Shown here: positions 18,027 to 26,423 of the stretch, in pieces
Layout: each line of letters starts with the position of its first letter
Position numbering within the stretch: the first letter of the stretch is position 1
Assembly (NCBI GenBank): GCA_030532425.1
Contig: JAUNLD010000025.1
Location: 1-38,303, forward strand
Length of the DNA stretch: 38,303 bases
Reading direction: 5' to 3'
Source of the DNA: Lautropia sp.
GTDB lineage: Bacteria; Pseudomonadota; Gammaproteobacteria; Burkholderiales; Burkholderiaceae_E
Made by a program: the position numbers and the translations under genes
The notes under the pieces: model-generated
Told to the model about the DNA's origin: nothing
The model's database searches: none
What the model saw: the letters and a program-made list of their open reading frames with translations, nothing else

Positions 18027-20042
18027 ATGACAAGCTCTAGCCCGGGGTCACGGGTCAGACCCTATCTGGTCACTTCGGCAGACGCTGCCCGGCTGCCCCG
18101 CTGGATTCCCCTGCTCTTCTGTGCCGTCTACGTCTTTGCCGGCCTCTTTGGCCGCGATCCGTGGCGTACCGACGATGCCATCGGCTTTGGCATCGCCCAC
18201 ACGATGGCCACCGGCCATGCCACCGACTGGCTGGTTCCCAACGTGCAGGGCGAGCTGGTTCCCGAGGGCGGCCCGCTGCCCTTCTGGCTGGGCGCCATCG
18301 GCATGCAGGGGGCGCACCTGTTCAACACGCTGCTGGCCAGCCTGTTAGGCCGTGCGGCCGAGCCGTGGCTGATTGCGCCGGACCTTGCCCTGCGCCTGAC
18401 GGCGGCCATCGGCATCGCCCTGGGCATGGTGCTGCTCTGGTATGCGGCCCGCAATCTGGCCGTCCGCCCCGAGATCCAGCCGCAAGATCCCTTTGGCGCC
18501 GGTGCCAGCCCGCAGGACTTTGGGCACGCGGTGGCCGATGCCTCGCTGCTGGCGCTGCTGGCCTGCTTCGGGCTGATTGCCCCCATTCACGAAACCACCG
18601 CCAATGCTGCGCAACTGCCCTGCATGGCGCTGTTCCTGTTTGCACTGTCGGTGGCACTCGATCGCCCGCGGGTGGGCGGCACGCTGGCCGGGGTGGCCAT
18701 TGCCACCAGCCTGCTCACCTACAGCGTGCCACTGGCCGCCACCCTGCTGGTGTCGCTGCTGGTGCTGGCGCTGACGGTCAGCCCCTACCGGCTGGTGGCG
18801 GGCTGGATCCTGGCCACGGCGCTGCCGGTGGCGCTGGCGGGCAGCCTGATCTGGCCGGCGCTCCTCGCCTATTACGGCAACCCCGATGCCGTGGTGCAGG
18901 CCATGCCGATGATGACCGGCGACGGCCGTCTGCCGGTCGATCCCGCGGCCAGCGAGCGGGTGGCGGCCTTCTTCCATGCCTGGGTGGAATGGAATGCGAC
19001 GATGATCGGCTGGCCGGGGGAGGCCTCGCTGTCGCGCATGGCGACGACGATGCCATGGTATCTGTGGCCCCTGTGGCCCTTCGTGCTGTGGGGCATCGTG
19101 CGCTGGCGCAGCGGCTGCCGCGAGGCACCGATTGCCGCGGCCCTGGTGCCACTCCTGCTGCTGTTGCTGGCCTCGATCTTCAATCCCCAGGAAAGCGATC
19201 ACCAGAACGCCCTGACGCCGATGGTGGTGCCGATGGCCGTGCTGACCGGCATCACCCTGCCGATGATCCGCCGCAACCTGGTCAGCGTGGTCGACTGGTT
19301 TGCCGTAATGATCTTCTCGGTGGCCAGCCTGGCCGTCTGGGCCTACTGGGTGGCTTTCCTGTCGGGCTGGCCACCGCGCATGGCCGTCAAGGCAGAGCAG
19401 GCCCTGCCCGGCTTCGTCGCCCACATCTCGGTGATCGAGCTGGTGATCGGTCTGGCGGCCACCGGTGCCTGGGTGGCGCTGGTGGTCTGGCGGGTTTCAC
19501 GCCGGCCCCGGCCGTTCTGGCGGCCGATGGCCCTGTCGTCGGGCGGCATGGTGCTGACCTGGCTGCTGCTGATGACGCTGTGGCTGCCAGCCGGCAATTA
19601 TCGCAAGAGCTATCAGGAGCTGGTCACGCCCACCCGGGCGCTGTTTGCCAGCCGGCCTGGCTGCGTGATCCCGGCCGGGGTGGATGCGGGCGAGATGGCG
19701 CTGTTTGCCTACTATGCCGGCGCACGCTTTGCACGCCTGCCCGATCTGCGCCCGCTGGACAACCAGCCGCCGCCCCCCTCGTGCCCGTGGCTGCTGCTGG
19801 CCGACGAGACCGGCCGGCCGCTGAAGCTGCAACCGCACCTCGATCTGCATGCCCACGACAGGCTGGTGCACGAAGACGAATCGGCCCGGCTGGCAGACAG
19901 CTGGCGCCTGGTGTGGCAGGGCCGGCGCCCGGTGAGCAAGACACGGCGCCTGACGCTTTATGTGCGCACCCCGGCCAGCCAGCCGGCAGCCCGGACGCCC
20001 CGCCGGACGGCCCCCGCCAGCGTACCTGCGCCCGGGCGGTGA
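18027..20042 (+). CDS. PMT/ArnT-like membrane glycosyltransferase
   Basis: 671-residue inner-membrane protein with about 11-12 hydrophobic segments in its first 500 residues. The first periplasmic loop has FGRDPWRTDDAIGFGIAHTM, corresponding to the acidic catalytic loop of ArnT/PMT enzymes, and then WLVPNVQGELVPEGGPLPFW, like the substrate-loop sequence of that family. Such enzymes move a sugar from an undecaprenyl-phosphate carrier to lipid A, protein or another acceptor. Which acceptor is used cannot be told. The C-terminal 150 residues form a soluble, probably periplasmic domain with an Arg/Pro/Ala-rich tail. I start at ATG 18027, with AGGA nine bases upstream; the frame is open to 17946. 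It is convergent with orn across a strong hairpin. Confidence 0.82.
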   Translation: MTSSSPGSRVRPYLVTSADAARLPRWIPLLFCAVYVFAGLFGRDPWRTDDAIGFGIAHTMATGHATDWLVPNVQGELVPEGGPLPFWLGAIGMQGAHLFNTLLASLLGRAAEPWLIAPDLALRLTAAIGIALGMVLLWYAARNLAVRPEIQPQDPFGAGASPQDFGHAVADASLLALLACFGLIAPIHETTANAAQLPCMALFLFALSVALDRPRVGGTLAGVAIATSLLTYSVPLAATLLVSLLVLALTVSPYRLVAGWILATALPVALAGSLIWPALLAYYGNPDAVVQAMPMMTGDGRLPVDPAASERVAAFFHAWVEWNATMIGWPGEASLSRMATTMPWYLWPLWPFVLWGIVRWRSGCREAPIAAALVPLLLLLLASIFNPQESDHQNALTPMVVPMAVLTGITLPMIRRNLVSVVDWFAVMIFSVASLAVWAYWVAFLSGWPPRMAVKAEQALPGFVAHISVIELVIGLAATGAWVALVVWRVSRRPRPFWRPMALSSGGMVLTWLLLMTLWLPAGNYRKSYQELVTPTRALFASRPGCVIPAGVDAGEMALFAYYAGARFARLPDLRPLDNQPPPPSCPWLLLADETGRPLKLQPHLDLHAHDRLVHEDESARLADSWRLVWQGRRPVSKTRRLTLYVRTPASQPAARTPRRTAPASVPAPGR

Positions 20043-20054
20043 ATGCGTGTCATG

Positions 20055-20092
20055 CCCCATGCGCCCCCGCGGCGGGCCGGGGCGGCATGGGG
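20055..20092. terminator. Strong GC-rich hairpin between the PMT-like gene and orn
   Basis: CCCCATGC plus GCCCC (20055-20067) pairs with GGGGC plus GCATGGGG (20079-20092), with one bulged G: about 13 bp of stem. It occupies most of the 57-bp gap between convergent genes. No T run on either strand. Confidence 0.55.
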
Positions 20093-20099
20093 TGTGTGC

Positions 20100-20747
20100 T
20101 CAGCGCGGCGGCAGGCCGTTCCGGGCGATGAAGTGCTCGCGGTAATGGCGCAGCTCGTCGATGGATTCGAGAATGTCGGCCAGCGCCGTATGGGCACCGC
20201 GCTTCTGGAAGGCCTTGTAGACCGCCGGTGCCCAGCGCCGGGCCAGCTCCTTCAGCGTGCTGACATCCAGGTTGCGATAGTGGAAGAAGGCTTCCAGCTC
20301 GGGCATGTAGCGTGCCATGAAGCGCCGGTCCTGGCCGACCGAATTGCCGCACATCGGCGTCTTGCCGGCCGGCACCCAGGCCCGCATGAAGTCCAGCAGC
20401 TGCACCTGGGCCTCGGCCTCGGTCAGGGTCGAGGCCCGCACCCGCCCGATCAGGCCGGAACGGCCGTGGGTGGACTTGTTCCAGTCATCCATCGCGTCGA
20501 GCACGGCATCGGGCTGGTGCACGGCCAGCACCGGCGACTGCGCCAGCACATTCAGCTCGGAATCGGTGACGACCATCGCCACCTCGATGATGCGGTCGAT
20601 GTCCGGGCGCAGGCCGGTCATTTCCATGTCGACCCAGACCAGCCGGCTGGCGTCGGGCTGCCCCGGTACCGCGTGCGGTGTGGCCTCGGCCGACGGCGCC
20701 TCGGCCGCGGGGGTGCCGGCCATCCCCCCTTTTTCGTGTCTGTCCAT
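20100..20747 (-). CDS. orn: Oligoribonuclease
   Basis: 3'-5' exonuclease of the DEDDh family that degrades 2-5-nt RNAs, including pGpG from cyclic-di-GMP breakdown; usually essential in proteobacteria that have it. 215 residues. Exo [11 protein letters not shown] carries Asp and Glu, the DEDD core continues with [13 protein letters not shown] and [14 protein letters not shown], and the His-Asp pair is in HTALADI. The first about 35 residues are an Ala/Pro-rich extension absent from E. coli Orn. The start is ATG 20747 or ATG 20723 (preceded by a G-rich stretch). With the first, only 14 bp separate it from the divergent M48 protease start. Confidence 0.95.
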   Translation of the reverse strand: MDRHEKGGMAGTPAAEAPSAEATPHAVPGQPDASRLVWVDMEMTGLRPDIDRIIEVAMVVTDSELNVLAQSPVLAVHQPDAVLDAMDDWNKSTHGRSGLIGRVRASTLTEAEAQVQLLDFMRAWVPAGKTPMCGNSVGQDRRFMARYMPELEAFFHYRNLDVSTLKELARRWAPAVYKAFQKRGAHTALADILESIDELRHYREHFIARNGLPPR

Positions 20748-20761
20748 GCTTTAATTGTCGC

Positions 20762-22057
20762 ATGCAACCCCTGCACTTCAGCCTTCTGTTCGTCAGCTTT
20801 CTGCTGGCCTCGATGATCCTGCGCCTGTGGCTGGCCAGCCGACAGATCCGTCACGTCAGCCACCACCGTCAGCAGGTGCCCCCTGCCTTTGCCGAACGCA
20901 TCGGCCTGCACGCCCACCAGCGCGCCGCCACCTACACCATCGCCCGCGTGCAGCTGGGCATGATCGAGCAGGCCTGGTCGGCCGTGCTGCTGGTGACGCT
21001 GACGCTGCTGGGCGGCTTGCAGTTCATCAGCCAGCTCTGGCTGCAATGGCTGCCGGCCTCGCCCCTCGGGCAGCAGATGGGCATCGTCACCACCACCCTG
21101 CTGCTGCTCAGCCTGGCCGAGCTGCCACTGGATCTGTGGCGCCACTTCCGGCTGGAAAGCCGCTTCGGCTTCAACCGGATGAACCTGGGGCTGTTCTTCA
21201 CCGACCGGCTGAAAGGGCTGGTGATCGGCGCGGTACTGGGCCTGCCGCTGCTGGCTGCGATCCTGGCGCTGATGCAGCATGCCCCGCACTGGTGGCTGTG
21301 GGCCTGGCTGCTGTGGCTGGGCTTCAGTACTGGCGTGGCACTGCTCTACCCGGCCCTGATCGCACCGTGGTTCAACCGCTTTCAGCCGCTGCCTGAAGGC
21401 CCCGTGCGTCAGCGCGTCGAGCGGCTGCTGGCCCGCACGCAGTTTCAGGCGGGCGGCCTCTTCATGATCGACGGCAGCCGCCGCTCGGCCCACGGCAATG
21501 CCTATTTTGCCGGCGCCGGCAAGGCACGCCGCATCGTCTTCTACGACACCCTGCTGGAGCGGCTGGATGCCAGCGAGATCGAGGCGGTGCTGGCGCACGA
21601 GCTGGGCCACTTCAAGTGCCGGCACATCCTCAAGCGGCTGGGCTTGCAGGCCGTGCTCAGCCTGGCAGGCTTTGCGCTGCTGGGCTGGCTGGCCACCCAG
21701 CCGTGGTTCTACCTGGGGCTGGGCCTGCGGCCCGACCTCTCGCAAGCCACGCCACCGGCCGGCGTAGCCCTGCTGTTATTCATGCTGGTGATGCCTGTTT
21801 TCAGTTTCATGCTGCGGCCCCTCATGGCGTGGCTGTCACGCCGCGACGAGTTCGAGGCGGATGCCTTTGCCGTCGGCCACAGTGACGGCCAGGCGCTGGT
21901 GTCGGCCCTGGCCAAGCTCTACGAGGACAACGCCAGCACGCTGACACCCGACCCGCTGCATTCGGCTTTTTACGATTCGCACCCGCCCGCACTGGTGCGC
22001 ATCACCCGCATCCAGTCGCAGCTGGACGCCCCGCTGCCCCAGGGAGCCACCGCCTGA
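20762..22057 (+). CDS. M48 family zinc metallopeptidase (Ste24/CAAX protease type)
   Basis: Integral inner-membrane protease of 431 residues. Zinc site HELGH at 279-283 and the third ligand Glu365 in EFEADAFA. Hydrophobic segments lie at about 5-22, 62-85, 100-122, 155-180, 180-200, 295-320 and 330-355, the pattern of Ste24-like enzymes. The conserved RFGFNRMNLGLFFTDRLKG stretch (about residues 134-152) supports this family. In bacteria these proteases are thought to take part in membrane-protein quality control. The stop TGA overlaps the rsgA start (TGATG at 22055-22059), so the two are one operon. No Shine-Dalgarno sequence is visible before the start. Confidence 0.93.
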   Translation: MQPLHFSLLFVSFLLASMILRLWLASRQIRHVSHHRQQVPPAFAERIGLHAHQRAATYTIARVQLGMIEQAWSAVLLVTLTLLGGLQFISQLWLQWLPASPLGQQMGIVTTTLLLLSLAELPLDLWRHFRLESRFGFNRMNLGLFFTDRLKGLVIGAVLGLPLLAAILALMQHAPHWWLWAWLLWLGFSTGVALLYPALIAPWFNRFQPLPEGPVRQRVERLLARTQFQAGGLFMIDGSRRSAHGNAYFAGAGKARRIVFYDTLLERLDASEIEAVLAHELGHFKCRHILKRLGLQAVLSLAGFALLGWLATQPWFYLGLGLRPDLSQATPPAGVALLLFMLVMPVFSFMLRPLMAWLSRRDEFEADAFAVGHSDGQALVSALAKLYEDNASTLTPDPLHSAFYDSHPPALVRITRIQSQLDAPLPQGATA

Positions 22058-23100
22058 TGGACCGGCCGCCGGAGGATGACGGACAGCAAGACGGCGACGG
22101 CCGCTACGACGCCCTGGACGAGCACGAACGGCCGGGCCGCCGGGCACCCCGCCCCGGCCAGTCGCGCCAGTATCACCGCAAGACGCCGGCCGGCAGCATC
22201 CGCGAAGCCCGCGGCCAGTCGTCCAGTGCCCGGCTGGAAGCGGATGTGATGGCGGCCTATGGCCGTCAGTTCCTGCTGGCCCCGCGCGATGGCGGCGCCC
22301 CGCTGCCGGCGATCGCCGTGGGCCGGCGGCTGGACTGCGTGGTGGGCGATCATGTCGTCTACCGTCACGCCGACAGCGGCCCCTCGGCCATCGAGCGGGT
22401 CGAGCCACGGCGCAACCGCGTGATGCGCAGCGATGCCTTCAAGGCCAAGACCATCGCAGCCAACGTCGATCAGGCTGCCGTGCTCATCAGCGGTTATCCG
22501 TATTTTGACGAGGCGCTGCTGATGCGCCTGCTGGTGGGCTTGCAGGCCGAAGGGATCCCGGTACTGCTGCTGCTGACCAAACAGGATCTGGCCCAGCCTT
22601 TTGCCCACGCCATGAAGCGGGCCGGCCTCTACCCGGCGCTGGGCTACCGGCTGCTGCCGATCTCGGCCCAGAACGATCCAGCCTCGCTCGCCCCCGTGAA
22701 AGACGCGCTGGCAGGCCGGCGCACCGTGCTGCTGGGCCAGAGCGGTATGGGCAAATCCACGCTGCTCAACGCACTGATCCCCTCCGCCAGCCAACAGACC
22801 AACGAGATCTCGCAGGCACTGGACGCGGGCCGCCACACCACCACCTTCAGCCGCGCCTTCGTGCTGCCCGACGGCCAGGGCTGGCTGATCGACTCACCGG
22901 GTTTTCAGAAGTTCGAGCTGCACCACCTGAGCCGCTGGCAGGTGCTGCACGCCCTGCCCGACTTCAAGCCGCTCCTGGGGCAGTGCCGCTTCAACAACTG
23001 CCTGCATCACGACGAGCCAGGCTGCGCCATCCGCGAAGCCGCCGAGCGCGGCGAGATCGACCCCTACCGCTATCAGCTGTTTCGCGAGCTGAGCCTCTGA
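22057..23100 (+). CDS. rsgA: Ribosome small subunit-dependent GTPase RsgA
   Basis: Circularly permuted GTPase that checks late maturation of the 30S subunit. 347 residues. An OB-fold (about 68-120, VGDHVVY) precedes the permuted G domain: G4 TKQDL, then G1 GQSGMGKST from 227, then G3 DSPGF. The C-terminal zinc knuckle is CRFNNCLHHDEPGC (Cys310, Cys315, His317, Cys323). The first about 60 residues are an unusually long, charged, Arg/Asp/Pro-rich extension, so a downstream start such as Met65 is possible. The start chosen overlaps the stop of the M48 protease gene by one base. Confidence 0.94.
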   Translation: MDRPPEDDGQQDGDGRYDALDEHERPGRRAPRPGQSRQYHRKTPAGSIREARGQSSSARLEADVMAAYGRQFLLAPRDGGAPLPAIAVGRRLDCVVGDHVVYRHADSGPSAIERVEPRRNRVMRSDAFKAKTIAANVDQAAVLISGYPYFDEALLMRLLVGLQAEGIPVLLLLTKQDLAQPFAHAMKRAGLYPALGYRLLPISAQNDPASLAPVKDALAGRRTVLLGQSGMGKSTLLNALIPSASQQTNEISQALDAGRHTTTFSRAFVLPDGQGWLIDSPGFQKFELHHLSRWQVLHALPDFKPLLGQCRFNNCLHHDEPGCAIREAAERGEIDPYRYQLFRELSL

Positions 23101-23655
23101 AGGCCGCGTGAACGCGGCGGTGTGCCGGCGCCCGCAGGCATGGCCTGGGGGAATGCATCCGGCCAACGTCATGCCCACGTCGCGGGCTTTGTAACTGCCC
23201 AGAAAGCCGCCACGCCATTCACGGTGTAACAAAAACTGCTGGCCGTTTCTCCCGCCACCGCCCAAAGCGTGCCTTCGGGCCGCCCAGGCGCTTCAATGGC
23301 CAAATCATCAGGCAGGCAAGCAGCCATGAATTCGCCCCGGATGCAGACGTTGAGTGGCCATAATATCGGCCGTCGATCGTGTCTTTTTTACATCATTTTA
23401 TTTGCGTAAAAACGTCATATTCATCGAACAACCCAGCTTCCAGCCCTTGCTCAGCCGGTGGCAACTTGCCAGCCAGGCGCACCCGTATATCGTGAAATCA
23501 TGGCCTGACACCTTCTGAAGGCCGCGTCCATGCCTGTCATCGGCATCCCGGGGCCAGCCCCGGCGGGCAAGACCAGGCCGGTTTGGGACGCAGCCCCCGT
23601 CAGACCTGCCTTGTTGGCCCTCGCTCTTATGCAAATCGTATTGGAGTAGAAAGAA
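23101..23655. other. Intergenic region between rsgA and the duplicated-domain lipoprotein gene
   Basis: 555 bp, no gene seen. It starts with a small hairpin GCCGCG-TGAA-CGCGGC (23103-23118) just after the rsgA stop. An AT-rich island spans about 23380-23445 (T6 run, tttatttgcg, aaaaacg, catattcat), unlike its surroundings and probably promoter DNA for the lipoprotein, though no clean -35/-10 pair is assignable. CCGGGGC-CA-GCCCCGG lies at 23548-23563. The 14-mer tctgaaggccgcgt occurs at 23096-23109 and again at 23514-23527. Confidence 0.7.
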
Positions 23656-25545
23656 ATGATTTCAAATAGCTACAAATCATCGGCCACCCTGCTGGCACTG
23701 CTGATGCTGGCGGGCTGCGGCGGCGGCGCGGACTCTGGCAACGCCCCTGCCTCCCAGGCCAGCCACCGCGATCCGGATGCCCTCACCCAGACGGCCGACA
23801 CGGCCGGCAGCGCGCTGAGCACCAAGGCGCCGGGTGCCATCGCTGCCCGCGACATCAGTGCCGAGCTGCTGGCCGCCCTGCTGACACACGGCAGCACCGG
23901 CAACGGCAAGGTCGACGAGTTCCGCGCCTTCCCGGCCTACCCCTGGAATGGCCCCGGCCCGCATGGCTCGATGCGACGGGATGCCGCCGGCCACATCCCC
24001 CTGCTGCATGGCGGACAGGATCTGTTCCCGCTGCGCGGCATGCAGCCCGACTACCGCTTCCGGCTGGGCAGCTGGTTTGGGCACGATGACAGCGTGCCAG
24101 GCTTTGATTTCGGCTCGCTCGATACCGAATTGCAGGTGACGATGACATCGGGCCTGTATGGCCCGCAGACACGTGGCAGCCAGCATCAGGGCAGCTCGCC
24201 CATCGCTGGCGAGACCCTCTTCACCCTGGGGCCGAGCGTGAGCACCCGTGTGCGCAACGGTACCTATGCTGCCGACAGCGCACCGGCCGACCAGCGCGAA
24301 CTGAAGGCCGATACCCCCTACACCGCCCAGGCCGGCCAGCGCATCCCCATCGACCAGGTATTGCACACCTGGCGTGACGACCAGGGCAACTTCGTCGAGC
24401 TGCTGGTGCTCTCCGGCGCCCGGCGCGACCAGATCCGGCTGTGCCTGAACCAGCATGTACCCACCATCAAGCGCCTGAACTGCACGATCTGGCAGGTGCC
24501 GGCCACATGGAAGCCTGGTGGTGAGCTGGGCTACAAGGGCATCTATGTGGTGGATGACCGCAGCCCGCGCGAAAACACCCGGCGCCTGCTGTACTGGCAG
24601 TCGACCGACCGGGTACAGAGCTTTGCGGCCCCACCGGTGTCGAGCCGTGGCGTGCGGGGGGATTTTCTGGCGGCGGTGCTGAGCACCGACGTGACGGCAT
24701 TCGACGATACCGGTCGGGTCTACCCGATCTGGTCAGCTGCCGGACTGCGCGGCCCCAGCCCGCGCGCCGGCCTGTTGGGCGATCCGATGATGCCGGTGAT
24801 CGATGGCTGGACGAACGGCAACCTGCCCGACGATGCCGACACGGGTCTCTCCCACAGCTTCGTCAGCTTCATCAGCGAGGGCAGCCAGGCCAGTGACGTG
24901 CCGTTGAAGCCATTTGCCGATGCTGAGGTGCAGCTCCCCTTCACCCCATTGGCCGGACGTTACTTCCCGTCCAGCTGGCAGCCCGCCGACGAGCCGGTCG
25001 ACAGCATCTATGTGCCGGGCCGCCTGCTGTTCTCGGCCAACGGGGTCCCGGCCCCCGGTGCCGGGCTGCTGCGCCTGGACAACACCGCCCATGCCCGGGT
25101 GACGAACGCACCACGGGACGGACAGAGCGCGCCCTCCACCCAGGTGCCGCTGCAGGGCACGGGTGAGGCGCTGATCCTGCGTCACGGCGAGGTGGTGCCC
25201 ATGTACCGCAGGCTGCAACGCTGGCAGAACGGCGAACACTTTGCCGAGCTGCTGCTGCTCGACAGCTATCAGCGCAACCAGTTCCGCCTGTGCATCAACC
25301 ATCACCTGCCGCAAGTCAAGCGACTGACCTGCTCGATCTGGGAAGCCCCCGACGACTGGGCGCTGGACAAGGTCAAGCCGCACTTCAAGGGCATCTACGT
25401 CAATGATGACCGCAGCACCGTCGGCGAAGCCGGCAACCTGTACTGGCAGACCGACCCGGCCCGGGCACGGCAGCTGAAATCGCTCAGGACCAAGGCGTTG
25501 CGTCGTGGCACGGCCCTGCAACAAGGCGTGCCCTCCGCCCACTGA
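23656..25545 (+). CDS. Predicted lipoprotein of unknown function with an internally duplicated domain
   Basis: 629 residues, not recognised as a known family. Signal peptide with lipobox LMLAGC (Cys21). Two clearly related segments occur at residues about 236-315 and 520-598. Both follow F-ELL-L, Q-RLC-N-H-P, KRL-C-IW, KGIYV-DDRS and YWQ, each with two conserved Cys 14 residues apart (RLCLNQH / LNCTIW and RLCINHH / LTCSIW). Weaker similarity upstream (RVRN/RVTN, QRIPIDQVLHTW vs GEVVPMYRRLQRW) suggests a unit of about 115 residues. The N-terminal 200 residues and the centre (320-480) look like non-enzymatic beta-rich sequence. GGAG lies nine bases before ATG 23656. It is a single gene after an AT-rich leader and before a nested hairpin. 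Export to the outer membrane is likely; the role is unknown. Confidence 0.85.
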   Translation: MISNSYKSSATLLALLMLAGCGGGADSGNAPASQASHRDPDALTQTADTAGSALSTKAPGAIAARDISAELLAALLTHGSTGNGKVDEFRAFPAYPWNGPGPHGSMRRDAAGHIPLLHGGQDLFPLRGMQPDYRFRLGSWFGHDDSVPGFDFGSLDTELQVTMTSGLYGPQTRGSQHQGSSPIAGETLFTLGPSVSTRVRNGTYAADSAPADQRELKADTPYTAQAGQRIPIDQVLHTWRDDQGNFVELLVLSGARRDQIRLCLNQHVPTIKRLNCTIWQVPATWKPGGELGYKGIYVVDDRSPRENTRRLLYWQSTDRVQSFAAPPVSSRGVRGDFLAAVLSTDVTAFDDTGRVYPIWSAAGLRGPSPRAGLLGDPMMPVIDGWTNGNLPDDADTGLSHSFVSFISEGSQASDVPLKPFADAEVQLPFTPLAGRYFPSSWQPADEPVDSIYVPGRLLFSANGVPAPGAGLLRLDNTAHARVTNAPRDGQSAPSTQVPLQGTGEALILRHGEVVPMYRRLQRWQNGEHFAELLLLDSYQRNQFRLCINHHLPQVKRLTCSIWEAPDDWALDKVKPHFKGIYVNDDRSTVGEAGNLYWQTDPARARQLKSLRTKALRRGTALQQGVPSAH

Positions 25546-25557
25546 GAGACCGGGTGA

Positions 25558-25620
25558 CAGCCCCGCTGTGCAGCCTCCCGGCAGACGCCCCCTGGCATCC
25601 GGGGGCGCCTGTCGGGGCTG
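25558..25620. terminator. Nested hairpin after the lipoprotein gene
   Basis: Outer arms CAGCCCCG (25558-25565) and CGGGGCTG (25613-25620) enclose inner arms CAGACGCCCCC (25582-25592) and GGGGGCGCCTG (25601-25611; one mismatch). It begins 12 bp after the stop. GC-rich, no T run. Confidence 0.55.
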
Positions 25621-25648
25621 GCGATCTTGTCGATGGCCTGCCGCAGAG

Positions 25649-25684
25649 GCCCCCCGGTGCAGGGAACGCCCTGCCGCCGGGGGC
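25649..25684. terminator. Second nested hairpin, on the nudix gene side
   Basis: Outer arms GCCCCCCGG and CCGGGGGC (one bulge) enclose GCAGGG-AACG-CCCTGC (25659-25674). It ends about 27 bp from the nudix stop, so the convergent gap carries one hairpin for each gene. Confidence 0.5.
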
Positions 25685-25710
25685 ATGGACAGGAGGTGTT
25701 CAACACTTCC

Positions 25711-26409
25711 CTAGTCAGCCGCCAGCAGGTGGTAGAGATTGCGCAGAATGAACGCCGAGGCGCCCCAGATGAAATACTCGCGGCCGCCCGGCGCCTGCCA
25801 GGGCATGGCATAGAAGGCAAAATCGAAGCGCTGGCCGTCTTCCTGCCAGCGCCCCAGCCGCCGCTGATGATTGGCCGGGTCCATCAGGAAAGCCAGCGGC
25901 ACCGCAAAGACCTCGTCCACCTCGTCGGGCGCGGGCCGCAACTGCGTCAGGCCCAGGCGCTCATCCAGCAGGCCGATGACGGGATGCACACAGAAACCGG
26001 TGCCCGTGGCATGCACGGGCAGGCGCCCCAACAACTGCACCGACGAGGCCGGCAGACAGATTTCTTCCTCGGCTTCGCGCAGCGCCGCCGCCTCGACCGA
26101 AGCATCCTCCGGGTCGATACGCCCCCCGGGAAAGGCAATCTGGCCGCGGTGCTTCTTCAGCGCCTGGCTGCGTACCGTCAGCACCACCTCCAGGCCCTGT
26201 GGCCCCGGCAAGAGCGGTACCAGCACCGCCGCCTGCGTCTCGGCACGCTGACGGGGAACGCTGGGCACCTCGGGCTGCCAGTGCGGCGGAGACGAAAAAC
26301 GCTGCCGTACCCAGTCTGTCTGAAGACGACGGGCGGGCAGCGTCCTGTCGGCGACGGGCTCCAGCAAGGGGGCCGTCGCCGGATTGAAGACAGGGGTCGT
26401 GTGCTTCAC
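25711..26409 (-). CDS. Nudix hydrolase, CoA pyrophosphatase (NudL) type
   Basis: 232 residues. The sequence VVLTVRSQALKKHRGQIAFP, followed by GGR, matches the NuCoA motif that marks coenzyme A-specific Nudix enzymes, which split CoA or acyl-CoA into phosphopantetheine and 3',5'-ADP. The Nudix box follows as GGRIDPEDASVEAAALREAE then EEICL. The catalytic Glu residues of REAEEE are kept, but the glycine normally two residues after them is Cys. The start is GTG 26409 with AGGGGAA directly upstream, 14 bp after the rplS stop, so it is the last gene of the rpsP-rimM-trmD-rplS operon. Confidence 0.9.
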   Translation of the reverse strand: MKHTTPVFNPATAPLLEPVADRTLPARRLQTDWVRQRFSSPPHWQPEVPSVPRQRAETQAAVLVPLLPGPQGLEVVLTVRSQALKKHRGQIAFPGGRIDPEDASVEAAALREAEEEICLPASSVQLLGRLPVHATGTGFCVHPVIGLLDERLGLTQLRPAPDEVDEVFAVPLAFLMDPANHQRRLGRWQEDGQRFDFAFYAMPWQAPGGREYFIWGASAFILRNLYHLLAAD

Positions 26410-26423
26410 TTCCCCTGCCCGGA

